A DNA stretch of 64,000 nt from UBA6022 sp049295575 (GTDB taxonomy: Bacteria; Patescibacteriota; Saccharimonadia; Saccharimonadales; Saccharimonadaceae). Where the stretch lies: assembly GCA_049295575.1 (NCBI GenBank), contig JBAQQX010000002.1, forward strand, positions 493,999-557,998, given 5' to 3'. This document shows positions 43,309-52,832 of the stretch, one piece after another (position 1 is the stretch's first letter; each line of letters begins with the position of its first letter). The position numbers were made by a program, and so were the translations under genes. The notes below the pieces were generated by a model, which worked only from the letters and a program-made list of their open reading frames with translations, was not told the DNA's origin and searched no databases.

Positions 43309-44511
43309 CTAGGAGACGTCTTCAGCAGTACTGCTTTTGGACGGTGCAAAATAATCATCTTCGAGCACCTGCTGAGCTCGCCAAACGCCAAGCGAAAGAC
43401 CGATTGGTAAAATATCCGAATAACCGATGAGATCAGCCATGCGTCGAATAACTGAAGCAGGCCATCCGCTCAGGCGAATCTTGCGCCATTCAAACACTGC
43501 CCAATTTTCACCCACGGGCACAACAACTGGCGGCATGATTGCCTTGTATGGCTTTAGTGGCTGCTTTGCTTTTTTACGCTTAATATTCTCAGCAACGAAT
43601 AACGCGTCATGGAGCGCAGTCTGCGCAAGGCCTGTAAACTGCGTTGCGGCATTATCGCCAATGACATATACGTCCTTTGCGGCAAGCATGTGCTTATCAA
43701 CGACAATGCGACCATTTGGCGCAAACGTAAAGTTATCTCCATTCTCTTTATAAAATGGATGGTTGGCAACCCCAGACGTCCAGATAACTGTATGACTCTT
43801 TATCGGTTTACCATTGACGATAAGTCGATCTGCCGTTGCTGACTGCACCGCTTGGCCTACCTGTACCGATACGCCGAGCTTCTTGAGGCGTTCCGTTACT
43901 TTAGCACTTGTCTTTTCGCTCATACGAGGCAAGACGCGAGGCGCCGCCTCAACTAGATTGATTTTAATATTTTTGTGCGGCACATCATAGTGACTACAAA
44001 GACGCTCGAGATACGATCCGAGTGCAGCAGCAAGCTCAACACCAGTTGGTCCAGCACCGACAATAACGTAGTGCTTATCAATCGCACCTTGCTCACCAAG
44101 CTCGCTATAGAGATGGTGCTTTAATTTTTTGATTTCAGCCGCTGACTTAATACCATAGGCATACGTATCAAGCCCGTCAATGCCAAAGTATGTCGTAACC
44201 GTACCGAGCGCCATGATAACTGTCTTATATGCATATACTATACCGGACGTACCGGTGAGCGTATGCTTCTCTGAGTCTATTGCCGTGATAGTATCAAGGA
44301 CTACGCGAACATTGTCTTTTCCGGCGAATATCTGACCGAGGGGTACCCAAGACTGAGCGTGGCTATGTCCTGTCGCTGTGCCATAAAGCGCAGGATAGTA
44401 TTGGAAATCTGACTTATCGCTAATAAGCGTAATATCATTTGTTGAATCTTTCGCAAGCTCAAGCGCCGCCTTAACTCCACCAAAGCCGCCACCGACAATT
44501 GTTATCTTCAT
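43309..44511 (-). CDS. ndh: type II NADH dehydrogenase (NDH-2)
   Basis: This 400-residue, single-subunit, non-pumping flavoprotein oxidises NADH and reduces quinone on the inner membrane face. It has an FAD site (ITIVGGGFGGVKAALEL), an NADH site (YVIVGAGPTGVELAAALGSYL), the VIGDNAA segment and the family spacing; the C-terminal helix provides membrane contact. It is the last gene of the cyoABCDE cluster, so it supplies electrons to the quinol oxidase. AAGGGT lies about 5 nt before the ATG. Confidence 0.9.
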   Translation of the reverse strand: MKITIVGGGFGGVKAALELAKDSTNDITLISDKSDFQYYPALYGTATGHSHAQSWVPLGQIFAGKDNVRVVLDTITAIDSEKHTLTGTSGIVYAYKTVIMALGTVTTYFGIDGLDTYAYGIKSAAEIKKLKHHLYSELGEQGAIDKHYVIVGAGPTGVELAAALGSYLERLCSHYDVPHKNIKINLVEAAPRVLPRMSEKTSAKVTERLKKLGVSVQVGQAVQSATADRLIVNGKPIKSHTVIWTSGVANHPFYKENGDNFTFAPNGRIVVDKHMLAAKDVYVIGDNAATQFTGLAQTALHDALFVAENIKRKKAKQPLKPYKAIMPPVVVPVGENWAVFEWRKIRLSGWPASVIRRMADLIGYSDILPIGLSLGVWRAQQVLEDDYFAPSKSSTAEDVS

Positions 44512-44532
44512 ATCTACCCTTTTCTTGTTTGT

Positions 44533-44805
44533 TTATTTTGTGTGAACGAAATTATTTTCTATTCGTGTAAGCTTCACTCTCGCCGCTACTGTGGCAACAG
44601 ACACAACTGCAAGATATGCCACTCCCATTAAACACGCTTCAATCATATGAGCAGGTGCCTGTATGACAAGATAGAAGCCGCTACCAGCTGTTGCTGCCAT
44701 AAGTCCATAACTAGCCAGTAAACTTTTTTGTGATGGCCGCATATACACATATCCAGCAGTAAGAATACTGAGAAGTGCAATTACGACGTGAAGTAGAATA
44801 ATCAT
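44533..44805 (-). CDS. small three-helix membrane protein in the cyo cluster
   Basis: This 90-residue protein has three hydrophobic helices (about 2-20, 28-46, 53-75) and a basic C-terminus, and matches no family I can name. It lies between cyoE and ndh. The ATG at 44805 follows a TATACT box (44812-44817) by 6 nt, so it may also have its own leaderless start inside the operon. A role in oxidase assembly or heme handling is possible by location only. Confidence 0.65.
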   Translation of the reverse strand: MIILLHVVIALLSILTAGYVYMRPSQKSLLASYGLMAATAGSGFYLVIQAPAHMIEACLMGVAYLAVVSVATVAARVKLTRIENNFVHTK

Positions 44806-44811
44806 ATTGCC

Positions 44812-44817
44812 AGTATA
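44812..44817 (-). promoter_or_regulatory. possible internal -10 box before the three-helix protein
   Basis: TATACT on the minus strand ends 6 nt before the ATG at 44805, just after the cyoE stop. Confidence 0.45.
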
Positions 44818-44821
44818 CACG

Positions 44822-45688
44822 CTAGGGCAACAGTCCGCCAACTGCGAGCATAAGACATAGTAGCAAAAGAATAAATAACGAAAACAGGAACATTTTCAGA
44901 GCCCACTTCTCATCGGTATCCGTAGTAAATCCACGAAGACCTTTTACAAGCCACATAGCACCAGCCACAGTCATAATTACGAGATAAATATAACCCGTAT
45001 AACCAGCGACCGTAAATAGGATATTGACGATAATAAATAACAGTACATACCAAACGATCTGCACCTTCGTCGCGTAAATGCCTTTAATAACAGGTAGAAC
45101 AGGAATTCCAGCTTCGGCATAATCAGCTTGTCGTCGCATGGCAATCGCATAAAAGTGTGGCATCTGCCAGGCGATCAATACTAAAAAGAGGAGCAAGGCA
45201 GCTACATCCAGCCGGTTGGTTAGCGCCGTATAGCCAGCTACTGGAGGCAGACCCCCGGCGATCGCACCTACTAATGTCCCATGAACTGTCGTTCGTTTCG
45301 TGATGCCGTAAAGAACAATATATGACACGTACGCCAAAACTCCCATAAGGACCGTAAGGAGATTTGTTGATATCAGCAAGACGGTAAAGCCAATCATACC
45401 CAGTATGACCGTATACGTAATCGCGCTTTTCGACGAGATAATACCGGTCGCCGTTGCACGCTTACTGGTGCGGATCATTTTCTTGTCGATGCCGCGGTCA
45501 ATATGATTATTAAGTACACACGCCGACGCAATAACAAGTGCCGTTCCGACTGTCACGCCCAAAAAGACGGATAGATCAAATTCGTTCACCTGGGCAAATG
45601 CCAAGAAAAAACCTGCCATCGTGGCAATGACATTGCTATATACAATACCCGGCTTCACCAAGTGATAATAGGCCCTAATACTATCCAC
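44822..45688 (-). CDS. cyoE: protoheme IX farnesyltransferase (heme O synthase)
   Basis: CyoE/CtaB adds a farnesyl group to protoheme to make the heme O needed by the bo3 oxidase. The 288-residue protein is a UbiA-fold membrane enzyme with the first Asp-rich motif in NNHIDRGIDKKMIRT, the second near MRRQADYAEAGIPVLP, and eight or nine hydrophobic helices. It starts with GTG, sharing a G with the stop of cyoD (TAGTG). Its presence shows the oxidase is meant to be functional. Confidence 0.95.
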   Translation of the reverse strand: MDSIRAYYHLVKPGIVYSNVIATMAGFFLAFAQVNEFDLSVFLGVTVGTALVIASACVLNNHIDRGIDKKMIRTSKRATATGIISSKSAITYTVILGMIGFTVLLISTNLLTVLMGVLAYVSYIVLYGITKRTTVHGTLVGAIAGGLPPVAGYTALTNRLDVAALLLFLVLIAWQMPHFYAIAMRRQADYAEAGIPVLPVIKGIYATKVQIVWYVLLFIIVNILFTVAGYTGYIYLVIMTVAGAMWLVKGLRGFTTDTDEKWALKMFLFSLFILLLLCLMLAVGGLLP

Positions 45689-46062
45689 TAAAAGCCCTTG
45701 TCGCTCTGCTTGATCATGAATTCATCCATCTGCTCCGGCGTCATATTCATATTGTAGTTAAGGTTATACATAATCCAGAGCGAACCGATAACGATCACGA
45801 CCAATACGAGTAATGTAAAAAAGAATGCCGCTAGGTTCCAGCGCGGCTTACTCTCCTGTCCGATATGAAGAAAGAAAACAAGCTGCACAACAAGCTGAAT
45901 AATCGCCAAACCCATCAAGACAAGAATGGTCGTATCAGTTGTAAAAAGTTCCTGCGTGACACTCAGGTAGGCCATGAGCGTAAGACCGATAGCCATGATA
46001 AACCCTGTCACATACAGCCAGACAGTGGTAGCCACGGCTGGTTTTGCTCCTTGCTTTGACAT
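45688..46062 (-). CDS. cyoD: cytochrome bo3 quinol oxidase subunit IV
   Basis: This 124-residue subunit has three membrane helices and the CyoD-type pattern FFLHIGQESKPRWNLAAFFFTLLV. It assists oxidase assembly. The ATG at 46062 begins 1 nt after the cyoC stop; a longer reading would lie inside cyoC. It is part of the tightly packed cyoABCDE order. Confidence 0.92.
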   Translation of the reverse strand: MSKQGAKPAVATTVWLYVTGFIMAIGLTLMAYLSVTQELFTTDTTILVLMGLAIIQLVVQLVFFLHIGQESKPRWNLAAFFFTLLVLVVIVIGSLWIMYNLNYNMNMTPEQMDEFMIKQSDKGF

Positions 46063-46063
46063 A

Positions 46064-46654
46064 CTATAAAGCCCCCATAAGGTACACGATTGTAAAAATA
46101 AAAATCCAGATGACATCCAGGAAGTGCCAGAACATACCAAACAGCCCGAGGCGGCGCTTTACTCCAGCCGTGAGACCGCGATGAGCCACCTGCCAGCCAA
46201 TTACGACAAGCCAAAGTAAGCCAACCGCAATATGCGCACCGTGAGTACCCACAAGGGTAAAGAATGCCGACAAGAAAGCACTCGCCTGCCAGCTATGACC
46301 GTCCAGGCTTAACTTCGTAAATTCAATCAGCTCAAGCGTAAGGAACGATACACCTAGTAGTGCCACGCCGCTCAGTCCAGCGAGCACTAATCGACGACGA
46401 TTCTGTCGAACCGCTAGCATCGTTAGGCCACAAACAAAACTACTCGTTAACAATATCAGTGTCTGAGCGAGTACGAATGGCATTTCGAAGATATCACGAC
46501 CCGACACTGTGCCGTACGTATTCCCCTGCAATACGATATACGTCGCAAACAGGCTGCCAAAGAGGACACAGTCAGTCATGAGGTAGATCCAAAAGCCAAG
46601 CTTCGTTGTGCTATCCTGGGCCTCGTGAGCTTGCGCTAGGACGATATGATTCAT
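46064..46654 (-). CDS. cyoC: cytochrome bo3 quinol oxidase subunit III
   Basis: This 196-residue subunit has five membrane helices of the COX3 family (KLGFWIYLMTDCVLFGSLFATYIVLQG; FLSAFFTLVGTHGAHIAVGLLWL; FGMFWHFLDVIWIFIFTIVYL). Its ATG lies inside the end of cyoB (ATGA overlap), so translation is coupled. Confidence 0.95.
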   Translation of the reverse strand: MNHIVLAQAHEAQDSTTKLGFWIYLMTDCVLFGSLFATYIVLQGNTYGTVSGRDIFEMPFVLAQTLILLTSSFVCGLTMLAVRQNRRRLVLAGLSGVALLGVSFLTLELIEFTKLSLDGHSWQASAFLSAFFTLVGTHGAHIAVGLLWLVVIGWQVAHRGLTAGVKRRLGLFGMFWHFLDVIWIFIFTIVYLMGAL

Positions 46655-48648
46655 GAGTGCTGCTCCTTGATTTTAGAGTGAGCATCCAGAGCTTCAAGAC
46701 GCTTTGCACTGACAGTATATTCGGTTTCATCATTGCTTGTTCGAACAATGATGCAGATTATTACACCGAGCAAACCGACAAGCGCCAACCACCACATGTG
46801 CCAAATTAATCCGAAACCGATCAGGAATGCAAAGACCGCAATCACGAGACCAATACTACTATTCTTTGGAAGCTGGATGTCACGATAATCTGGCTTTGGC
46901 AATTGTTCAGCGCGTCGCAGTTTCTGTTTATCTTCCCAAAATTGATCACGCACCGTAACAACTGGCGTTGTGGCAAAATTATAAAACGGCACCGGAGATG
47001 GGACAGACCATTCAAGCGTTCGGCCATTCCACGGGTCACCTGTAATATCTCGGTTCTTCTTGCGCTGCACGATACTCACAGCAAGTTGAAGCAATTGCAA
47101 TCCAATACCTATGCAAATAATCACGACGCCTACGCCAGCTACGATAAACAACCCCTGCCAACCAGTCGACGCATCATAGTGATCGAGACGGCGAGTTGCG
47201 CCCATGAGACCCAGTATATAGAGCGGCAAAAAAGCAACCAGAAAGCCAACAGTCCAGCAATAGCTCGCATAACGACCAAGCCGTTCGTTAAGAGTGAATC
47301 CGAATATCTTTGGAAACCAGTACGTAAGGCCGGCAAAATAACCAAACACCACGCCGCCGATAATGACGTTATGGAAATGAGCAACTAAAAATAGGCTGTT
47401 ATGCACCTGGAAGTCGATTGCAGGCACCGCCATCAATACACCTGTCACGCCACCGATTGTGAAAGTCATGACAAAACTTAAGAACCATAGCATTGGCGTC
47501 GAAAAATTAATCCGTCCACGATACATAGTAAACAACCAGTTGAATACCTTCACGCCAGTCGGAATAGCGATAATCATGGTTGTTATGCCAAAGAAGGCAT
47601 TCACGTTCGCGCCCGCACCCATCGTAAAGAAGTGGTGTAGCCATACAATAAACGACAGGAACATAATGGCGAATAGCGCCCATACCATCGTTTTGTAGCC
47701 AAAGAGTCGCTTACGTGCGAATGTCGCGACAATCTCAGAGAAGATTCCAAATGCTGGCAAGATAAGAATGTAAACTTCCGGATGCCCCCAGGCCCAAATG
47801 AGATTAATGTACATCATTGGATTACCACCAAAGTCAGACGTAAAGAAATGCATTCCCATGAGACGATCAAGTCCAAGCATGCCAAGTGTCGCCGTTAGGA
47901 TTGGGAAAGCAAAAATAATAAGTACGGTTGTCACTAGAACACTCCAGGCAAAAATCGGCATCTTCATCAAAGTCATGCCCGGCGCTCGCTTCTTAAGAAT
48001 CGTCACAAGGAAATTAATACCCGACAGCAGACTGCCTACGCCAGCTATTTGCAGTGACCATATCCAGTAGTCAACTCCTGGACCTGGACTGTAAGCCAAT
48101 TCGGTCAATGGCGGATACCCTAGCCATCCACCAGACGAAAAGCCGCCAACTACCAGCGAGACATTAACTAATACCATGCCAACAACGAACAGCCAGACAC
48201 TAACAGAGTTCAAGAACGGAAACGCTACATCTCGTGCCCCAATAATAAGCGGCAGTACGAGGTTAATGAGTCCAAACATCAACCCCATTGCCACAAAGAA
48301 AATCATAATCGTACCATGTGCAGAAAAGACTTGCTGAAAAGTATCAGATGAAACGATTCCGGCATTGTCACCACTAGCAAGTGCCTGTTGCGCTCGAATC
48401 ATGAGTGCGTCAGCCACGCCACGAAGTAACATAATCACTGCAACAATAATGTAGATAACACCGATCTTCTTGGCATCGACAGTCGTTAACCATTCCTTCC
48501 AAAGCCATGTCCACTTCCTGAAGTAGAATAGTGCCGCCACGACACCTAGTCCGCCGAGCACCATTCCAATGGCACCAACCTGCGTAATGAGATCCTGCGG
48601 GAGTGCGTCGAAACTCAGTCGTCCCATAATATTATCAATTAAATTCAT
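46651..48648 (-). CDS. cyoB: cytochrome bo3 quinol oxidase subunit I
   Basis: This 665-residue catalytic subunit is almost the same length as E. coli CyoB (663). Heme and CuB ligands are present: His111 (AHGTIM), the His-Tyr pair in GHPEVYILILP (about 289 and 293), the HH pair in WLHHFFTMG, and HFHNVIIGG. The D-channel Asp (GARDVAFPF) and K-channel Lys (IPTGVKVFNW) are conserved. In the quinone site, Arg76, Asp80 and Gln106 match E. coli Arg71, Asp75 and Gln101, but the position of His98 is Thr103. It overlaps cyoA and cyoC by ATGA. Confidence 0.97.
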   Translation of the reverse strand: MNLIDNIMGRLSFDALPQDLITQVGAIGMVLGGLGVVAALFYFRKWTWLWKEWLTTVDAKKIGVIYIIVAVIMLLRGVADALMIRAQQALASGDNAGIVSSDTFQQVFSAHGTIMIFFVAMGLMFGLINLVLPLIIGARDVAFPFLNSVSVWLFVVGMVLVNVSLVVGGFSSGGWLGYPPLTELAYSPGPGVDYWIWSLQIAGVGSLLSGINFLVTILKKRAPGMTLMKMPIFAWSVLVTTVLIIFAFPILTATLGMLGLDRLMGMHFFTSDFGGNPMMYINLIWAWGHPEVYILILPAFGIFSEIVATFARKRLFGYKTMVWALFAIMFLSFIVWLHHFFTMGAGANVNAFFGITTMIIAIPTGVKVFNWLFTMYRGRINFSTPMLWFLSFVMTFTIGGVTGVLMAVPAIDFQVHNSLFLVAHFHNVIIGGVVFGYFAGLTYWFPKIFGFTLNERLGRYASYCWTVGFLVAFLPLYILGLMGATRRLDHYDASTGWQGLFIVAGVGVVIICIGIGLQLLQLAVSIVQRKKNRDITGDPWNGRTLEWSVPSPVPFYNFATTPVVTVRDQFWEDKQKLRRAEQLPKPDYRDIQLPKNSSIGLVIAVFAFLIGFGLIWHMWWLALVGLLGVIICIIVRTSNDETEYTVSAKRLEALDAHSKIKEQHS

Positions 48649-49577
48649 TGCGTCTCCTCCATATGTGCGTGATCTGTGTGTGCGTCGTGACCAGTATTTA
48701 AGCTGTCATCGTTCTTTGTAGGAGGCATCATATATTTCATGATTATCTTATCATAGAGGCCATCATCCCTCAGAGAGTAGTGGATCGGCTGTTTCTGCAC
48801 GTTAGGCTGCGCAAGTGTCGCGTAAGTCGTATCATCCAGTACATTCGTGAGACTGCTTGTCTGTTTCGCCCAAGCATCAAAATCAGCCTGACTTCGTGAC
48901 TTAGCCATAAAGTCCATGTCTGCGAATCCACTGCCGCTAATGTTCGCTGATGAACCCCGATATTCACCTGTCGTATCCGCAATTAACCGTAACTCTGTCG
49001 ACATGCCACTCATTGCATATACCTGTCCACCAAGGCTAGGTATCCAGAACGAGTTCATTGGCGCATCGGAAGTAATCATAAAATTAATTGGTGTTTTTTC
49101 AGGGATAATCAATTCATTAACCGTAGCTATCTTCTGGTCGGGGTAAATAAATAGCCACTTCCACTGCAGTGATACAACCTGAACATTCAGCGGAGCAACC
49201 TGTGAATCAAGATCCTTATAGGGATCAAGTTGATGGCTCGATTGCCATGTCACAACTCCTAAAATAATAATAATCACACATGGTATGCCCCACCATATTG
49301 CCTCGAGCAGGCGGCTACCTTCCCAGTCTGGACGATACGCAGCTTTCTTATTCCCTTCACGGTAGCGTAAAGAAAAGAATATAAGCATTGCAAATACTGG
49401 CACCACGACAATCAGGCTCAATATGAGCGTAAAAATAATAAGATCATATTCTTTTTTTGCAATCTCTCCCTGCGGATTTAGAATAGCGATATTCGTATCC
49501 TTAAGGAGTAGTATTGCACCAACGACAATAGCGCTCGCAATAAGAAGCGCGAGGACAACCTTAATTAGTCGTTTCAT
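48645..49577 (-). CDS. cyoA: cytochrome bo3 quinol oxidase subunit II
   Basis: This 310-residue subunit has an N-terminal hydrophobic segment, two further membrane helices (about 45-70 and 92-110) and a periplasm-side cupredoxin domain. The domain lacks the cysteines of a CuA site (SSANISGSGFADM replaces the CSELCG pattern), as expected of a quinol rather than cytochrome c oxidase. There is no lipobox cysteine, unlike E. coli CyoA. The C-terminus is His-rich (GHDAHTDHAHME). It heads the operon, with AAAGGTAG before the ATG. Confidence 0.95.
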   Translation of the reverse strand: MKRLIKVVLALLIASAIVVGAILLLKDTNIAILNPQGEIAKKEYDLIIFTLILSLIVVVPVFAMLIFFSLRYREGNKKAAYRPDWEGSRLLEAIWWGIPCVIIIILGVVTWQSSHQLDPYKDLDSQVAPLNVQVVSLQWKWLFIYPDQKIATVNELIIPEKTPINFMITSDAPMNSFWIPSLGGQVYAMSGMSTELRLIADTTGEYRGSSANISGSGFADMDFMAKSRSQADFDAWAKQTSSLTNVLDDTTYATLAQPNVQKQPIHYSLRDDGLYDKIIMKYMMPPTKNDDSLNTGHDAHTDHAHMEETQ

Positions 49578-49663
49578 AATCTACCTTTTAAAAGCATAAT
49601 AAGTATGTCCTTATCATACACTGAGAACTATGAATCTCAAACCAGTCGAATGATATTAATACG

Positions 49664-50497
49664 CTATTTTTTACTCAGTACACTGCCGATAATATCTGCT
49701 AAATACGCCCGGTACAAAACCCAGGCATGCCCCTGATCAGTCACGAGGTATGACGTTGACGATCTGTTATGCAGGTCATTTCGCTCGCGCACGACTCGTA
49801 GGTGATCTTTGTAATCGGTAATTTTATCGCCAGTTCCAGCTATATCTGTCCAGTGCGTCGAGGCCGCCAGCATGGCCGGCACATCATTTAGAGACGTAGC
49901 GAAAATTTCTTTTGTCGTATGAATAAGCTCGGGAATTTTCCTAACATTAAATAGGTTAGATGCACGCGGACCAACAACCTGGCCCAGCTCACCTCTTCTT
50001 GTAACTGCAATAAATTCACGTATCCCATCAGCAAATTGGGCTGGCATATGAAGCGCGTAATCTCCTATGTTTACCCGCGTATTTGGTATTGATATCGTCA
50101 CCAAATCCTCTACGTCAGCCTGTGCATGTGCCGCAAGGTGGGTCGCGGCAATTGCCCCAGATGACGAGCCGACTACATCAAATTGTTCGACACCATACTG
50201 GCGTAAAATTTGCAGCTGACTTTTGGTTTGCTGCTCAAAGCTAGAAAAGGCGCGCACTGGCGTCTCGATGTTAATAATTGGTCGTTCGATTTTCTCCATG
50301 TAGGCATCTAGATATAACTGTCCAGCAGATGTAAGTGCCGTCGTGCCGAGTCCGAGGTACACAACTACTGGTGATCGCTCGCTAAACTCTGAGTTGCGAT
50401 ACACGATCTCATGAGTAACGCCGCTCTCGTCGTCCTGGATTTGCTCACGGCGATCAGGCCCACTCACGCCGCCTTCACGCTGCCACGAGCCTTCCAT
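49664..50497 (-). CDS. alpha/beta hydrolase-fold protein
   Basis: This 277-residue protein has the serine nucleophile elbow GSSSG (within FDVVGSSSGAIAATHLAAH), an oxyanion strand VVYLGLGTT, and a likely catalytic His in DQGHAWVLYRAYL. No signal peptide is visible, so it is probably a cytoplasmic esterase or lipase-like enzyme with unknown substrate. The ATG at 50497 has AAAGG about 10 nt upstream. Its first codons come just after the helicase stop overlap (the upstream gene ends at 50505). Confidence 0.75.
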   Translation of the reverse strand: MEGSWQREGGVSGPDRREQIQDDESGVTHEIVYRNSEFSERSPVVVYLGLGTTALTSAGQLYLDAYMEKIERPIINIETPVRAFSSFEQQTKSQLQILRQYGVEQFDVVGSSSGAIAATHLAAHAQADVEDLVTISIPNTRVNIGDYALHMPAQFADGIREFIAVTRRGELGQVVGPRASNLFNVRKIPELIHTTKEIFATSLNDVPAMLAASTHWTDIAGTGDKITDYKDHLRVVRERNDLHNRSSTSYLVTDQGHAWVLYRAYLADIIGSVLSKK

Positions 50498-50504
50498 AGC
50501 CAAG

Positions 50505-52829
50505 TTACCTTTCGCGCTTTCGATCGTATTTTCGTTTGTGGCGAGGTTGCCATGAACGCCTAGCTTGCTCTTGATGGCGAGGTGGAGTACTCCGAGCTGT
50601 CGTCCCGACACTTGCCATAAATGCGGAGCCGAGGTGCGTATGAAGCTTCGCTAAGTTCAGAAGATTTACCTTCTGGCTAGACGTCAACTGATCGAGGGCA
50701 CTAACATTATGAGCAATCTGTCGTACCTGCTGTTGAAGTTGGCGCAGTGGTACCGATGGAATGCGTTTTGTATGATACCGCCCGAGAGTACGTCGCTCTT
50801 TTTCAAGCTGCTCATACGCCCAGGTTGCGAATGCATCACTGAATGCTCGATGATATTCCGAAGAATCACCAGCTACTGGCTCGCTCGCTCCTTCAAGTAC
50901 CCGACCGCCAAAACGTACCAGCTGGCGAGTCATCAGCGCACCAGCTCGAGGATCATAGTAAGTCTTTCCTCGGCGCGACGAGAAGTGCTGTGGCGCGAGT
51001 TCTAGTAGCCATTCAGTATTGACAACCGTCAGACCCTGAACAAGATGGAGTGTTTCAAGCCCCCCGCTTCGTGTTGGCACCTGCAGATCAAACGGCTCGC
51101 CAGCGACAAGCTTTGGATTACGCACGACACTACTGCTTGAGAGTTCACGGCGGGCTTTCATCGAGATATGCTCAGCTTCGCCATCTTCATTTATGAGCCA
51201 CAATTGATCAATTTGGCCAGAGATAATCGAACGCAGTAGTGGCTCTTGCTCGTCGCTAGTTACTGGAGTCAAGGTAGTTTTATCAAATCCAAGATCATGA
51301 TCGAGCCGCTCCATTACTTCGCGCGCCTTGGCAACATTCTTACTGATAATACCCGTTTCTTCGTAGAGGTCATCAGGAATTTGTGGCAGCGCCAAAAACA
51401 CATCGTACTGCGCCAGAAGGTCGGACTTTGTCTGCCGTGTGTATTTTCGCCATCCTGTATATCTCGTGCCACCCTTAACTATGCCACCGACCTCCTGAAT
51501 GCCGATAACTGCCGCGAGTTTTGCTTGAACCGATTTATCGTATTGCTGTGCTTCCACGAGCATTCGAGCATAACTTGACTCAACTGGAAACTGCTCCATG
51601 CGCCGTCCAATGCGAGTAATGTCACCACTGTTAGATAATGCGCCAAGCGCGATGAGGGTACGCTTCGCACGCGCAATTGCCTTATGACTAGGGTCGTGAT
51701 AAAAATCCAGTAGTTCGATATCTATACCGACATTAGCCAGTCGGAGTGTGAGTCGATCAATGTGTTTTCTGAGGATTTCAGGCGTACCATATTCTGGTCG
51801 CTCATCAAATTCAAGGCATGGCATCGTATCATATGGGGCTAAAATATACTCCCCCGTTTTCGTACGACCAGCCCGGCCAGCACGCTGCAGGCAATCAGCC
51901 TGTGAAATCTGCGCAATGAATAGGCCCTCAACACCATTTCGGACCTCGCTGCGGCGCTCCAATCCGCTATCGATCACCACATCAATATCGTCAATCGTAA
52001 CGCTTGTCTGAGCGATATTCGTCGATAAGATAACTTTTCCATTTGGATAACTTGCAAATGCTTGCTGTTGAGCGCTCGCTTCTAATTGACTATGGAGAGG
52101 TATGACCGGCACTCCGGCCGCATCAGCTTTTTTAGCAATCGCTTCGGCAACATCTTGAATCTCCGATTTTCCAGGCAGAAAAACTAACATGTTACTTTTC
52201 GTTGTTGTTAGTTGATTAAATATTTCACTAATAACATCTGTTCCGCGACGCTTCTTCACCTCAAAACTACGCCCAGGTACATTTATAATCGCATCAGTTG
52301 CAAAGTACTCCGCAAGTAATCCTGTCTCGATGGTAGCACTCATAATCACCACTTTAAATTTAGGCTCTTCTTCACATCGCTTCTTCGCCCAGGCTACGAG
52401 GACTTCCATGTTTTCATTCCATTCATGGACCTCGTCAAGAACGAGCACCTGACGTTCATTGACACCGACGCCCGTAATCTCGCGAACGAGCTGCAGTCCG
52501 TCTGTACAATAAAGTATTTGGGTTGCCAGACTATCGTCGCGCTCATGAGCAGTTCGATACCCAATGAGCTCATCACCATCCTGACCCGTACGAATCGCCC
52601 ACTCTTCACGAACACGACGCGATAAATTACGTGCCGCCAAGATACGAGGCTGTGTCACTATTACTTTTTGATAGCCGTGCTCCGCTAAATACTGCGGCAC
52701 TTGGGTACTTTTACCAGCACCTGTTTCCGCCGTAATAATTGTCACCTGGTGCGTATCGACCGCAGATACGATCTCCTCTCGATAGTTCAAGATTGGCAGA
52801 TCGTGTAATGCGGAAGATCCTTGTAGCAT
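50505..52829 (-). CDS. DEAH-box ATP-dependent RNA helicase (HrpA/HrpB-like)
   Basis: This 774-residue superfamily 2 helicase has Walker A ETGAGKST (about 35-42), the DEVH box (LVLDEVHEW), SAT (VIMSATIETG), and motif VI (QRAGRAGRTKTGE), then HA2-like and OB-like regions and a basic, Arg/Lys-rich tail (RHKRKYDRKRER). It is shorter than E. coli HrpA (about 1300) and nearer to HrpB or the eukaryotic DEAH core. Its target RNA is unknown. The gene starts 3 nt after pheT and is probably co-transcribed with pheST. Confidence 0.92.
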   Translation of the reverse strand: MLQGSSALHDLPILNYREEIVSAVDTHQVTIITAETGAGKSTQVPQYLAEHGYQKVIVTQPRILAARNLSRRVREEWAIRTGQDGDELIGYRTAHERDDSLATQILYCTDGLQLVREITGVGVNERQVLVLDEVHEWNENMEVLVAWAKKRCEEEPKFKVVIMSATIETGLLAEYFATDAIINVPGRSFEVKKRRGTDVISEIFNQLTTTKSNMLVFLPGKSEIQDVAEAIAKKADAAGVPVIPLHSQLEASAQQQAFASYPNGKVILSTNIAQTSVTIDDIDVVIDSGLERRSEVRNGVEGLFIAQISQADCLQRAGRAGRTKTGEYILAPYDTMPCLEFDERPEYGTPEILRKHIDRLTLRLANVGIDIELLDFYHDPSHKAIARAKRTLIALGALSNSGDITRIGRRMEQFPVESSYARMLVEAQQYDKSVQAKLAAVIGIQEVGGIVKGGTRYTGWRKYTRQTKSDLLAQYDVFLALPQIPDDLYEETGIISKNVAKAREVMERLDHDLGFDKTTLTPVTSDEQEPLLRSIISGQIDQLWLINEDGEAEHISMKARRELSSSSVVRNPKLVAGEPFDLQVPTRSGGLETLHLVQGLTVVNTEWLLELAPQHFSSRRGKTYYDPRAGALMTRQLVRFGGRVLEGASEPVAGDSSEYHRAFSDAFATWAYEQLEKERRTLGRYHTKRIPSVPLRQLQQQVRQIAHNVSALDQLTSSQKVNLLNLAKLHTHLGSAFMASVGTTARSTPPRHQEQARRSWQPRHKRKYDRKRER

Positions 52830-52832
52830 ATG

